IMG/VR virus record: IMGVR_UViG_3300005253_000320
Coordinates: 1 to 23,379 of that record
Direction: 5' to 3' (one strand)
From: a virus
DNA length: 23,379 bases
The position numbers and the translations under genes are program-made. Below, piece by piece: positions 1 through 6,555 of this stretch. Position 1 is the stretch's first letter, and each line of letters opens with the position of its first letter. The notes below the pieces were generated by a model. That model saw only the letters and a list, made by a program, of their open reading frames with translations, did no database searches and was not told where the DNA came from.

Positions 1-587
1 TCCCGATTGGCCAAGTCCTCCCGGATTGCTTTCTTGGCGGTCTTAATATCAGGAGCCGCTGCCACCAAGGGATCATCGAGGAATTCCGTAAGAAGAATAG
101 CATCAGCCACTTCCTGAGCCGGAGTACCAAGGGCCTCGTGACCAAGAATTTCTGTGGCGGTGGCTTTGATCGTTTGTCCCTCACCAGTACTTCTATCGTA
201 CTGTCCTCGCTGGCCCACACGGAACGTATGCAACGCGGCAATCGCTCTTGCTCTTTCTTGCCAAGATAGATTGACTCGTATTGCGTTCTCAGCAAGTTCA
301 GCCTCGTGGAGTTGCTCAGCAGAGAGTTCATCGACTGTGACAAATGGTATTGTCCCACTAGCAACAGTTTCTCCGTCATGTTGGTAATCTCCTTTTATGT
401 CTGCGACAGCCCGGAGTCTTCGCTCTCCGGCTACAAGTGTGACTTCGTCATTCCGAAGGACTATCGGTTGGAGCAGGCCAATTTCTGAACTGATAGAGCT
501 TCCCAATTCCGATAACGTCTTCTTGTCGAAGTCTCGCCTTTGCCTTCCCTTGGACACGACAACGTTTTGGATCTGAATCGTCTTCAT
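1..587 (-). CDS. ParB/Spo0J-like N-terminal-domain protein (3' end off window)
   Basis: The minus-strand frame is open from ATG at 587 to the left edge (195 codons visible). Residues 37-44 read GLLQPIVL and 54-60 read GERRLRA, the hallmark box of the ParB/Srx fold. Residues 97-117 carry the family's AEN-x4-NLSWQERARA segment, followed by a helix-turn-helix-like stretch (about 142-190). The start is fixed by the usual family N-terminus just upstream of these motifs. ParB proteins bind DNA and hydrolyse CTP in partition systems, but phage copies are also nucleases or regulators, so the role here is open. No parA or parS is visible. The first 140 bases overlap the sulfotransferase gene in another frame. 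A purine-rich GGAAGGAC lies about 12 bases upstream, a weak ribosome site. Confidence 0.85.
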   Translation of the reverse strand, partial: MKTIQIQNVVVSKGRQRRDFDKKTLSELGSSISSEIGLLQPIVLRNDEVTLVAGERRLRAVADIKGDYQHDGETVASGTIPFVTVDELSAEQLHEAELAENAIRVNLSWQERARAIAALHTFRVGQRGQYDRSTGEGQTIKATATEILGHEALGTPAQEVADAILLTEFLDDPLVAAAPDIKTAKKAIREDLANR

Positions 588-1098
588 AGAATCTTTTTAA
601 GTCCTTCCGGTAACGGCGAGCGACCTTGGCCGCCTGCTCTGTTGTATATTCAGGCATCTTCTGCTTGGTCTTTCCAATGAGTTTTAATTTGAGACTCAGC
701 CCGAACATATAGTTCAGCCGAATGATTTCATGCTCTAAGTCCTCAAAGTAAAACACTTCACAATCCCTTGGTACTACGTGATCGGCTCCCCAAACGTGGT
801 GATCACAGTAGGGTTCTCTAGTGGCACATACGCAGTCGAGGAAGTCATCCCACGGGATTCCTCTGTAGCAGCCGAACTCACGCAATGGTGGATAGTCAGC
901 ATCTCGTGCCCAAAGTGAGGCCAGCCGGTCGAACGGAGATCGTACCACTGTCAGTTTTTGGATACCCGACGGTATCAATCTCATATCGACCGGCGTGCCT
1001 CCCCAAGCATCTTGGAACGAGCTAGTTGCAGCCTTCCGCACCGGATACCATGCCAGGTTGTCCGGCCGAAGCCATACTCTGTAGCTCGCTAGGTCCAT
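448..1098 (-). CDS. Sulfotransferase-family protein
   Basis: The 216-residue protein has the two PAPS-binding elements of cytosolic/Golgi-type sulfotransferases. A 5'-phosphosulfate loop reads RKAATSSF (residues 21-28) and a 3'-phosphate element reads VVRSPFDRLASLW (51-63, with R53 and S61). A later YFEDLEHEI segment resembles the family's ExL region. The family transfers sulfate from PAPS to a hydroxyl or amino group. The acceptor here is unknown and could be host surface glycan, a small metabolite or a protein. The ATG directly follows the stop of the 1099-1593 gene, so the gene is in the same operon. The last 46 or so residues are read across the ParB gene start in another frame and are probably not part of the catalytic fold. 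Family assignment is fairly sure; function is not. Confidence 0.8.
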   Translation of the reverse strand: MDLASYRVWLRPDNLAWYPVRKAATSSFQDAWGGTPVDMRLIPSGIQKLTVVRSPFDRLASLWARDADYPPLREFGCYRGIPWDDFLDCVCATREPYCDHHVWGADHVVPRDCEVFYFEDLEHEIIRLNYMFGLSLKLKLIGKTKQKMPEYTTEQAAKVARRYRKDLKRFYEDDSDPKRCRVQGKAKARLRQEDVIGIGKLYQFRNWPAPTDSPSE

Positions 1099-1593
1099 TT
1101 ATGCCAGGGCTGCTACCTTGTTGACATTAGCATACACGATCTCCGGGTCTTTCTTGTCCGGCGTATGCTTGACGGCAACTATGCAGGCTTGCCCGAGAAG
1201 GGCTCCGAACGAGAACGCCTGTCCTGGCTGGTTCAATCCTGTTGCCTCACGGAGGCGGCCCAGGTTGACGTTCTTGCCTTTGCCTGTCTCGAGTGTACCC
1301 CCCTCGTTGAGATCGAGGAAAATCGACTGACGAATCGTTGGTTTCGGTAAGCCAGTCTCCTCCCGTACAGCTTGATCATCAATGCCATACGTCACATCGA
1401 GTATCGTCCAGAGTTGCGCTGGATCGTTGGGGTTCTGTTGCTGGCGAGCTTCCACTTTGGTGATTAGGGCAGGGTATTCACCTGCCGGAATCAAGATGAA
1501 CTGCGTGTCCATCTGCTCGCTGGTTTCTTGCATGAGGAACGATGCAGGGTCAAAGGTCAGTGGTGCTGGTACTTGTGCTTCAGGTACGTTCAT
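1099..1593 (-). CDS. Probable phage single-strand DNA-binding protein (DUF669-like)
   Basis: A longer frame is open to 1701, but the ATG at 1593 is preferred. It forms an ATGA junction with the stop of the Sak4-like gene and has GGAG nine bases upstream. The 164-residue product has the layout of DUF669-like phage proteins: a GEYPALITKVEARQ strand, a WTILDVTYGI strand, a variable loop, IFLDLNEGG, then a helical NLGRLREATGL segment and a C-terminal beta strand ending near VNKVAALA. Such proteins commonly lie beside phage annealases and are thought to bind single-stranded DNA. There is no acidic SSB tail. Its coupling to the Sak4-like gene supports a joint role in recombination. The call rests on pattern and context rather than a catalytic motif. 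Confidence 0.6.
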   Translation of the reverse strand: MNVPEAQVPAPLTFDPASFLMQETSEQMDTQFILIPAGEYPALITKVEARQQQNPNDPAQLWTILDVTYGIDDQAVREETGLPKPTIRQSIFLDLNEGGTLETGKGKNVNLGRLREATGLNQPGQAFSFGALLGQACIVAVKHTPDKKDPEIVYANVNKVAALA

Positions 1594-2396
1594 TGTGTCT
1601 TTCTCCATTGGTCTAGGATGGGAACAAAGCTTGGCTGTTGATTGTCTTTCCAAGGAAGGTTCCGCGCTTTGGTATCTGCTCCGGCTGAAGCCGTTGACCA
1701 ACTGAAATTCGCTCCCTCTCGAACTGTGTGTATAACGTCCGAGAAGAAACGGGGAACGGCTGGGCCTAGCTTTTTGCCGAGGGCACTTACCATTAGTTTG
1801 ATACCGCCGAGCACTTCATCTACTTGTCGGTCAACGTGAGCCGACAAAACAAAGTGACATTGAGTACCGAGACATAGCTTGTTGATGAACCTTTCTTCAT
1901 TGTCCATAGCTATGCCCCAATCCGGGAGTGTCCGTATTGGCTTGCCACCGACGACAAGATCGAGAAGCATAATGTTCAAACCGCTCAAACTGTCGAAGAC
2001 AAAAGCCTTGTCCGTGCCGAAGGAATCGACGGGACCATAATCCTTATCGACTCTTTGACAATGGAAGTTGTTACAGACATTTAATACGTCAATAAACTGG
2101 GAGTAGGCCGCCTTGTTCATGCCGGGCATCTTCTGCAATGTGGCATTATCGAACTGGTTGACCAACTTTGCGTTCTTTATCATTACATCCCACTCCGGTT
2201 GGGCTGGAGCAACGTAGTGCCAGTGGACTTGATCCGGGTCAGTATCTCCCAAGATCTCCATACCTGGCTCGGTGAAAACGATAAAGACTTCTAACCCAGC
2301 ATCTACTAGGGTACGAATGCAGTGCGTCTTGCCAGTGCCTGGCGCACCCATTAGTAGAATGTTAACACCGGGGATGGTGCCTGCTGGAATTGTCAT
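1590..2396 (-). CDS. Sak4-like RecA-fold ATPase (single-strand annealing protein)
   Basis: The 268-residue product has a Walker A motif GAPGTGKT at residues 17-24 and a Walker B strand AFVFDSLSG near 130-138. A later LSAHVDRQ strand resembles the RecA-core sensor region of the phage AAA_24/Sak4 group. Sak4 proteins are short RecA/RadB-like ATPases that promote single-strand annealing and usually work with the phage SSB. Here the next gene is a candidate SSB and overlaps it by four bases. The ATG at 2396 overlaps the stop of the preceding small gene (ATGA). The length is typical for the group, and no Lon-like or helicase domains are present. Confidence 0.82.
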   Translation of the reverse strand: MTIPAGTIPGVNILLMGAPGTGKTHCIRTLVDAGLEVFIVFTEPGMEILGDTDPDQVHWHYVAPAQPEWDVMIKNAKLVNQFDNATLQKMPGMNKAAYSQFIDVLNVCNNFHCQRVDKDYGPVDSFGTDKAFVFDSLSGLNIMLLDLVVGGKPIRTLPDWGIAMDNEERFINKLCLGTQCHFVLSAHVDRQVDEVLGGIKLMVSALGKKLGPAVPRFFSDVIHTVREGANFSWSTASAGADTKARNLPWKDNQQPSFVPILDQWRKTQ

Positions 2397-2584
2397 CCCT
2401 CTGCTGTCTCAGACGCGAACTCCACTACGTTGTTGACTTCCGTGCTGAGATCGTCCGTTGCAGTCTCAAGGACTTGCAGACGTTTGTCCACAGAGAACTC
2501 GAGTTCCTCGTTGTCTGAGATTTGGTTCATCGTGCCATTAAGGTCTGCGACTATGTCGGCTATGCGTGCGATTGTATCTCTCAT
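2393..2584 (-). CDS. Small acidic helical protein, unknown function
   Basis: The 63-residue acidic product (MRDTIARIADIVADLN...) is predicted almost entirely helical, with heptad-like spacing of I, L and V that would allow a short coiled coil. It is coupled by ATGA junctions on both sides, to the zinc-binding-like gene upstream and the Sak4-like ATPase downstream. This makes it a real cistron and a possible accessory to the recombination genes. I do not recognise a family. Confidence 0.65.
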   Translation of the reverse strand: MRDTIARIADIVADLNGTMNQISDNEELEFSVDKRLQVLETATDDLSTEVNNVVEFASETAEG

Positions 2585-2970
2585 GTTGATGTCTCCAAAC
2601 GGGCTAATAACTCTGAGTAATCAGGTCGGTAACGGACGCCCCTGTCTACTTTGACTCCGGCGGCGTCCAGTCGAAGTCTGTTGTCGTACAGTTGCATAAA
2701 GTTATGGATGAGCACTTCTTTCGGGGCCAGGTCGATATACTCCGGGAAGTAATACACATCTATAACTCCATCATAGATACCATATTCGGTGCTGCGCGCA
2801 CAGTCTTTACACCATCCTTCTTCTATCCTGTGGTAGTCCCCCGGCTCGCAGATTATCCTTCCCCAAACCTCACCACAACTAGGACAGAAAAGATGATAGC
2901 TTGGGAGCGTTGGATGATCGCTGGCGTCGTGCGAGCCGAGGAACATTTCTTGTGAGAAGTAGGCAATCAC
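2581..2970 (-). CDS. Hypothetical protein with two CxxC zinc-knuckle pairs
   Basis: The 129-residue product starts at a GTG (2970) that overlaps the upstream stop as GTGA. It contains FCPSCGEVWG near residue 29 and WCKDCAR near residue 53. These two CxxC pairs about 25 residues apart are the spacing of a zinc ribbon. The remainder is aromatic-rich (IDVYYFPEYIDLAPKE) and ends with a basic RYRPDYSELLARLE helix. It may bind DNA or protein through the zinc site. No family was recognised. Confidence 0.7.
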   Translation of the reverse strand: MIAYFSQEMFLGSHDASDHPTLPSYHLFCPSCGEVWGRIICEPGDYHRIEEGWCKDCARSTEYGIYDGVIDVYYFPEYIDLAPKEVLIHNFMQLYDNRLRLDAAGVKVDRGVRYRPDYSELLARLETST

Positions 2971-3170
2971 TTGCAGCGGGCACCTCGCAGGTCCATCAAA
3001 GTGTATCCCTTTTTAGCTCCGCTGTACTGCCGACGGGTTACAACAAAGGTGCCGCCGCGTTGTGCACAAGCGTCCCGTAGTTCTATGAACTTGTCATAGG
3101 CTTCGTCAGGGGCGTGTTCATTTGCTGCACAGGCCATAAGCAATAGTGGGAGTATGAGTAGTTTCTTCAA
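2967..3170 (-). CDS. Small predicted lipoprotein
   Basis: The 67-residue product begins with a TTG at 3170 that overlaps the upstream stop (TTGA). The N-terminus MKKLLILPLLLMACAANE is a textbook lipoprotein signal: two lysines, a hydrophobic core and the lipobox LMAC, with acylated cysteine at residue 14. The mature part is about 54 residues with two more cysteines (DACAQRGG and a C-terminal RGARCK) that could form a disulphide in the periplasm. Early phage lipoproteins are sometimes superinfection-exclusion factors; that role is inference here. Confidence 0.72.
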   Translation of the reverse strand: MKKLLILPLLLMACAANEHAPDEAYDKFIELRDACAQRGGTFVVTRRQYSGAKKGYTLMDLRGARCK

Positions 3171-3391
3171 TTTAGTCTGTCCGCCACGATTGTCACTGGA
3201 ACGTGGAAGCTAAGGGTTACCTCTTCCCCGCTCTCGGCGTCTAGTGACTTGCTATGTTCAAAGTCTGCTTCAAAGGTTGGTAAGCCCGACAGATCCAACG
3301 TCGCCAAGGGCGCTCCATCCAGTGAGATAACCGTAGCTGTTCCTTTCAGGGTGATCCTTGCTGACCCTTGGAAGCTGTAGATGCGTTTCAT
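3167..3391 (-). CDS. Hypothetical small beta-rich protein
   Basis: The 74-residue product (MKRIYSFQGSARITL...) has alternating hydrophobic residues that suggest a small beta barrel: ARITLKGTATVISLDG, VTLSFHVPVTIVAD. It is joined to the upstream gene by ATGA and to the lipoprotein gene by TTGA. No catalytic motif or known family was identified. Confidence 0.65.
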   Translation of the reverse strand: MKRIYSFQGSARITLKGTATVISLDGAPLATLDLSGLPTFEADFEHSKSLDAESGEEVTLSFHVPVTIVADRLN

Positions 3392-3672
3392 TTGGCTACG
3401 TCATCCAGGTAGTGTTTCTTTCCACACAGAACGCACTTGAAATAGACTCCATGCTTCGGGTCTTTAGCTATCTTGAAGAACTGGTTGTCGTTGCAGGTGC
3501 AGGTATATACCTGATGCTTGTCAGGCACAAGATAGAGCTGGTCCTCGATGACTGAATATGATGTGCATTTGGGGCAGCGAGGCTCTACTCCGTGCCAATG
3601 TTCGTGGCAAATAAGACAGGCCCAGAGCTTGCCACCTTCCTTCTTGCCGATGCTTACTACTTTGTCAGTCAT
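3388..3672 (-). CDS. Double zinc-ribbon-like hypothetical protein
   Basis: The 94-residue product has four cysteine pairs: CLIC, CPKC, CTC and CVLC. They are arranged as two successive ribbon-like units (about residues 19-45 and 60-82) and would bind two zinc ions. The start is uncertain. ATG 3672 overlaps the 3' end of the upstream gene by eight bases, whereas an in-frame ATG at 3696 would add eight residues. Neither has a strong Shine-Dalgarno, so translation probably depends on reinitiation after the upstream gene. The protein could bind nucleic acid, but no family was recognised. Confidence 0.7.
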   Translation of the reverse strand: MTDKVVSIGKKEGGKLWACLICHEHWHGVEPRCPKCTSYSVIEDQLYLVPDKHQVYTCTCNDNQFFKIAKDPKHGVYFKCVLCGKKHYLDDVAK

Positions 3673-3958
3673 CTTTGACCACGGTAACACTGCCATCTGC
3701 GTTTATACGGGTACGTCCGGGCTCACTGTCCAAGATGTCTTCAAGCTCATGGATCGTTGGCTTGTGGTCTAAAATGCTGGTTTCGTTGTGATTCCAACCA
3801 GCGCAGAAAGTAGCCCACAGAGAACCATCGACGTGCTCTTCTTGCAGCGCCCATTTGCGGGCATTCGCGTAATCGTCAGTTTCCTTGTAAGAGTCGAAGG
3901 CGACCTTCATTGGGTGGTCATCAGCGATCTTCGCCATTACTTTGCTGTCTTGCATCAT
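3665..3958 (-). CDS. Hypothetical protein, 97 residues
   Basis: The frame is open far upstream, but the ATG at 3958 is chosen. It overlaps the stop of the nuclease gene as ATGA and has GGGAG six bases upstream. The upstream extension would lie inside the nuclease gene and reads as low-complexity Arg/Ser. The product is acidic, with an aromatic centre (WATFCAGWNHNET) and a C-terminal strand RINADGSVTVVKDD. It may be an accessory to the nuclease because of the coupling. No family was recognised. Confidence 0.68.
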   Translation of the reverse strand: MMQDSKVMAKIADDHPMKVAFDSYKETDDYANARKWALQEEHVDGSLWATFCAGWNHNETSILDHKPTIHELEDILDSEPGRTRINADGSVTVVKDD

Positions 3959-4917
3959 CTTATCTCCCGAATGATTGGGTCCCAGCGAGCGTGTTGGAAA
4001 TACACAGGCAGATAACCTGTTGGCTGGATGCTCTCGCAGAGCACCTGATAGGAGCAGCCGCCGTACTGACCACAGCCCCCATTCTCCATTCCATACTGAG
4101 GCCAGTATCCGCTGTGCCACATCTCTACCATGCGCTCCGCGTCGTGGATCAACCTCTCCTTCCATGCCGCCACGATGTGTGGGGGCCTGTGGACTATGAC
4201 TTCTGCGAGGTTGTACTTTGTCTTGAGGATCGCAATTCCTCTGATGATAGCACCGACAACCGCGAAACCATGCTCTTGAGCGCCAACAGTGTATGCGGTA
4301 AACTGGGATCGGAGTCTCCACTGATTAGCCCAGCTCGGTCCGAGGGAGCCTGTTGTCTTATCATCAAAGATAAAGAGTCCCTTGTTGTATTCAGAAAGCA
4401 TGTCACATCTTCCGCTGAATAACAGTGGGTTGCCGGTAACCGGGTGAGGTACTTGCGGGATCTCAATTGTGAAGGAGAACTCGACTCTGGGTTCACCCTG
4501 AAACATGGATGGTTTGCAGCTATCTGTTTCAGGGGGGTACTGAAGAGTGTATTCGACCAGTGCTCCAATAAGTCGCTCATAGTTCTTAGCAGACCCTTCA
4601 GGAGGTTCGTAGTCTCCGTAGTTGACGATCGCGGCATATACTCCGTCAGCAAGAGAGTGAGATAATCTGTCAGAAGGAGACATCTCTCGATACTTTGATC
4701 CGTAGTAAGAGCGTCGATATGTCTCAAGTCCGGCGGCATATGCACTCCCAAACTTGAGGTGCTCGTTTTCTTCTTTGGGGATGTATCCATTGATCTGCTC
4801 CCATTGGAACTTGCGGGGGCATAGACTATATGCCTCGCGGATTGAAGAAGATAGTACAGGTGGGAACTCAGGCTCAAGTGCTGGAATGGTTCCGAAGGTT
4901 GGTTCAGAGCTGCTCAT
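3955..4917 (-). CDS. Cas4/RecB-like PD-(D/E)XK exonuclease with Fe-S cysteines
   Basis: The 320-residue product shows the RecB-nuclease motifs in order: SGRCDML with D172, FIFDDKTT with D185 and K187, and QFTAY (Q205...Y209), the QxxxY motif. C33 (SLCPRKF) and the C-terminal C282, C288 and C294 (CX5CX5C) match the four-cysteine iron-sulphur arrangement of Cas4/AddB-type nucleases. These enzymes resect DNA ends 5'-3' and feed annealing proteins, so the enzyme fits with the Sak4-like ATPase and the helicase in the same block. The ATG at 4917 has AGGAG six bases upstream. It overlaps the 44-residue gene upstream by 14 bases and the next gene by four. Confidence 0.87.
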   Translation of the reverse strand: MSSSEPTFGTIPALEPEFPPVLSSSIREAYSLCPRKFQWEQINGYIPKEENEHLKFGSAYAAGLETYRRSYYGSKYREMSPSDRLSHSLADGVYAAIVNYGDYEPPEGSAKNYERLIGALVEYTLQYPPETDSCKPSMFQGEPRVEFSFTIEIPQVPHPVTGNPLLFSGRCDMLSEYNKGLFIFDDKTTGSLGPSWANQWRLRSQFTAYTVGAQEHGFAVVGAIIRGIAILKTKYNLAEVIVHRPPHIVAAWKERLIHDAERMVEMWHSGYWPQYGMENGGCGQYGGCSYQVLCESIQPTGYLPVYFQHARWDPIIREIR

Positions 4918-5038
4918 TTCGGCTCCTAAATGGAATTGTAATTAGCAGCGTAGGTAACGGACAGACGTAAAGGATTCTTTTCTTGTAATCCCAAAACACT
5001 CCGATCCAGAGGTCATACCATACAAATTTAATGCTCAC
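4904..5038 (-). CDS. 44-residue aromatic protein with WYDLWIG motif
   Basis: This short frame starts at a GTG (5038) overlapping the stop of the upstream gene and ends inside the nuclease start. The product reads MSIKFVWYDLWIGVFWDYKK, then RILYVCPLPT and ITIPF. The order W-YDLWIG, a charged turn, LYVCPLP and a final beta strand matches a very small protein that I have seen recurring in tailed phages of Gram-negative bacteria, always without a known function. The pattern and the tight fit between two genes argue that it is real. The size suggests a small beta-sheet protein, possibly a host-takeover factor. Confidence 0.72.
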   Translation of the reverse strand: MSIKFVWYDLWIGVFWDYKKRILYVCPLPTLLITIPFRSRNEQL

Positions 5039-5294
5039 TGAGCTTCTCCACGAACTCGGCCTTCTTACTCTGTAACTTAAGGACCGTGTCTTTGATTGAC
5101 ATTTTTATCGACATGACCGTGTCGTACAGAGCTTTGGTTTTGGGCAAGGCATCTCGTACTGCGTAGCGATATTTATAGAGTTCTACTCTGAAGGCAACGG
5201 CCTTCCCATGCGAGGAGAACATCATAAGAACCGGAACCTTTGCGGCCTTCTGAAACATTTGCCGATATTCAATCGGGTACTTGTCGTATCTCAT
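5028..5294 (-). CDS. Hypothetical basic protein, 88 residues
   Basis: The product is lysine- and tyrosine-rich. The first half may form strands (VPVLMMFSSHGKAVAFRVELYKYRYAV) and the second half a long basic helix (IKMSIKDTVLKLQSKKAEFVEKLSEH). It resembles small phage proteins that bind DNA or modulate host enzymes, but no family is recognised. It is coupled by ATGA to the upstream gene and overlaps the 44-residue gene by 11 bases. Confidence 0.65.
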   Translation of the reverse strand: MRYDKYPIEYRQMFQKAAKVPVLMMFSSHGKAVAFRVELYKYRYAVRDALPKTKALYDTVMSIKMSIKDTVLKLQSKKAEFVEKLSEH

Positions 5295-5479
5295 CCCAGC
5301 AGATCGTCCAAGTCCACCTTGACTGATGGGGTCTTGGTAGCTTTTTTGTTTGCTGCTGCGTGGGCGGCGATGCGCTCGCCAGTGAGGGTTTCGATTGCGC
5401 TGCGCAGTTCGTCTTGAGAGACGTCTTCATCTGCAAGGATTTTACGGCGCAGATCGTTTAGTTGATCGGCTGTCGGCAT
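5291..5479 (-). CDS. Small helical protein with LDDLLG C-terminal tail
   Basis: The frame is open to 5509, but ATG 5479 is preferred. It has AAGGA nine bases upstream and lies just downstream of a good promoter (5505-5533) whose -10 would fall inside the longer version. The 62-residue product has two helices (ADQLNDLRRKILADED, QDELRSAIETLTGERIAAHAAANKK), a linker, and a terminal VKVDLDDLLG. The last seven residues nearly match the ends of two unrelated early proteins in this window (7604-7828 and 14742-15206), suggesting a shared docking tail. Confidence 0.7.
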   Translation of the reverse strand: MPTADQLNDLRRKILADEDVSQDELRSAIETLTGERIAAHAAANKKATKTPSVKVDLDDLLG

Positions 5480-5504
5480 GGTCAGGTATCCTTTTGTTGC
5501 TGTC

Positions 5505-5533
5505 AGCATACAGGAGTTTTACGGAGAGGTCAA
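5505..5533 (-). promoter_or_regulatory. sigma70-like promoter for the 5479 gene
   Basis: On the minus strand TTGACC (5528-5533) is followed by a 17-base spacer and TATGCT (5505-5510). This gives five of six and four of six consensus matches. The predicted start near 5498 leaves a leader of about 20 bases before ATG 5479. The bases just after the -35 (TCTCCG) resemble those at other minus-strand promoters here. Confidence 0.6.
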
Positions 5534-5537
5534 GTAA

Positions 5538-5705
5538 TCAGTGGCAAACGTATTGCTGCTCCAGTTGACCAGTAATCGGGTTAACGACCTGGACATAGCG
5601 ACACTGTGGCGGGTTGGCGTCACAGGGTGGATGTGCTTCGGTCAGCCCACTGTAGAATACGGCACCCAAGAGTGCTGCCAAACAGTACATGAGAAATGAT
5701 TTCAT
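5538..5705 (-). CDS. Small secreted cysteine-containing protein, 55 residues
   Basis: This is a short frame from ATG 5705, one base after the upstream stop, to TGA at 5538. The N-terminus MKSFLMYCLAALLGAVFYSG is a signal peptide or membrane anchor, with likely cleavage after SGLTEA. The mature part is about 31 residues, starts HPPCDANPPQC, and has three cysteines (28, 35 and 54). It is probably exported to the periplasm. No family was recognised; a role in superinfection exclusion or envelope alteration is only inference. Confidence 0.62.
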   Translation of the reverse strand: MKSFLMYCLAALLGAVFYSGLTEAHPPCDANPPQCRYVQVVNPITGQLEQQYVCH

Positions 5706-5706
5706 T

Positions 5707-6075
5707 TTAGTCCACCTTCTTTAGATCCATGAAGTCTAATAGTTCTGTTGCGCCCTTTTCCAGGCGGGCGTGAGCCTTTACAAATTCGTACATGCATGGC
5801 ATGTCGATCATGATTGGTCCGTTAAAGACCATGATCCTTGGGTCGGTGTAGACTGTTGCTTCTACACCTTCAATTTCCTTGAGTTGCTCTGCCCACTTCG
5901 CCGTGTGGCAGACGATCAGACCCTTGGTTGCTTTCGCAGCTTTGACTAGGGCCGCCGTGTTGTGCTGCCCGCGTGTCTTGTTGTATATTCGTTCGAGAAC
6001 ATCAATGAAGCTTATGGACTTCCCGATCCGGGTACGCAGTTCTTTCTTGAGATACTCCATTTTCGTTAGTTTCAT
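5707..6075 (-). CDS. Hypothetical alpha/beta protein, 122 residues
   Basis: The product has a basic N-terminal half (MKLTKMEYLKKELRTRIGK, about residues 1-20). A Rossmann-like alternation follows: GLIVCHTAKWAEQLKEI, VEATVYTDPRIMVFNGPIMIDMPCM. It ends in an acidic helix (ELLDFMDLKKVD). The strand-helix-strand pattern is reminiscent of a minimal helicase- or nucleotidase-like fold, but no Walker motif is present, so no function is assigned. The start at 6075 has AGGA eight bases upstream, formed by the end of the preceding lipoprotein gene. Confidence 0.68.
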   Translation of the reverse strand: MKLTKMEYLKKELRTRIGKSISFIDVLERIYNKTRGQHNTAALVKAAKATKGLIVCHTAKWAEQLKEIEGVEATVYTDPRIMVFNGPIMIDMPCMYEFVKAHARLEKGATELLDFMDLKKVD

Positions 6076-6076
6076 G

Positions 6077-6433
6077 TCAACATCCTAAGTCTAGTTGGCA
6101 GTTATTGATTGCAGTAATGCCGTGGGCGGCAGTTTGAGTGACCTGCAAGTACGGACGCCACTCGCTGGGTAGTGCTCGACTGATGAAGTATGAGCTTATC
6201 ATCAGAGTCCCCATGTACATCCATACGTCTGACGTTGAGGGCTGGGGGCCAAGGAACTGCTTGGCAATCACTCCCTTCTCGTATACGCCTGGAGTTTCGA
6301 GAATCTTGGACGTGGTATAGCCGTCGGCTGTCATAGCTATGGTGACGGCTATTTGGAATTTGGTGTCTTGGCTGGTCCATTCGTCTTGATGGGCACAGCC
6401 CAGGAGGAACGGCAGCAGGAGAAGGTACTTCAT
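6077..6433 (-). CDS. Predicted lipoprotein with an internal hydrophobic segment
   Basis: The N-terminus MKYLLLLPFLLGCAHQDEW is a lipoprotein signal with lipobox LLGC (acylated Cys13). The mature part contains ADGYTTSKILETPGVYEKG, a D-x2-TT...G-x2-E arrangement seen in small phage and bacterial membrane proteins. It also has a hydrophobic stretch VWMYMGTLMISSYFISRAL (about residues 70-88) that may span or lie on the membrane. Two cysteines are near the end. It is coupled by ATGA to the 41-residue membrane protein upstream, and the pair may act together at the envelope. Function unknown. Confidence 0.72.
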   Translation of the reverse strand: MKYLLLLPFLLGCAHQDEWTSQDTKFQIAVTIAMTADGYTTSKILETPGVYEKGVIAKQFLGPQPSTSDVWMYMGTLMISSYFISRALPSEWRPYLQVTQTAAHGITAINNCQLDLGC

Positions 6434-6555
6434 GTTCTAGTCCAAACTGCTAGAAGCACGACCAATCCTGAGATGGCTGTCGCCACCATTGCATTGTCAC
6501 CTGAGGTCAGCCCTATCACTAGAGCAATTACTGCTATGGTTGTCATTGCTTTCAT
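6430..6555 (-). CDS. 41-residue two-helix membrane protein
   Basis: A short frame joins its neighbours by ATGA at both ends (ATG 6555, TGA 6432-6430). The product has two hydrophobic segments, TTIAVIALVIGLTSG (about residues 5-19) and AMVATAISGLVVLLAVW (22-38), separated by a short GDN turn, so a membrane hairpin is likely. The perfect junctions, with no other gene covering these bases, support it being translated. It may be a small holin-like or exclusion protein; the sequence alone does not decide. Confidence 0.65.
   Translation of the reverse strand: MKAMTTIAVIALVIGLTSGDNAMVATAISGLVVLLAVWTRT

Noticed and set aside
1594-1701. N-terminal extension of the candidate SSB to 1701
   Set aside because: It overlaps the Sak4-like gene and starts with an Arg/Ser-rich segment. 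The ATG at 1593 has a GGAG site and ATGA junction.
3959-4321. Upstream extension of the 97-residue protein to 4321
   Set aside because: It lies wholly inside the nuclease gene in another frame and reads as Arg/Ser/His-rich low complexity. ATG 3958 with GGGAG and an ATGA junction is a clear start.
4194-4877. 227-codon minus-strand frame within the nuclease gene
   Set aside because: It is Ser/Leu-rich with no domain, and the other frame carries the nuclease motifs.
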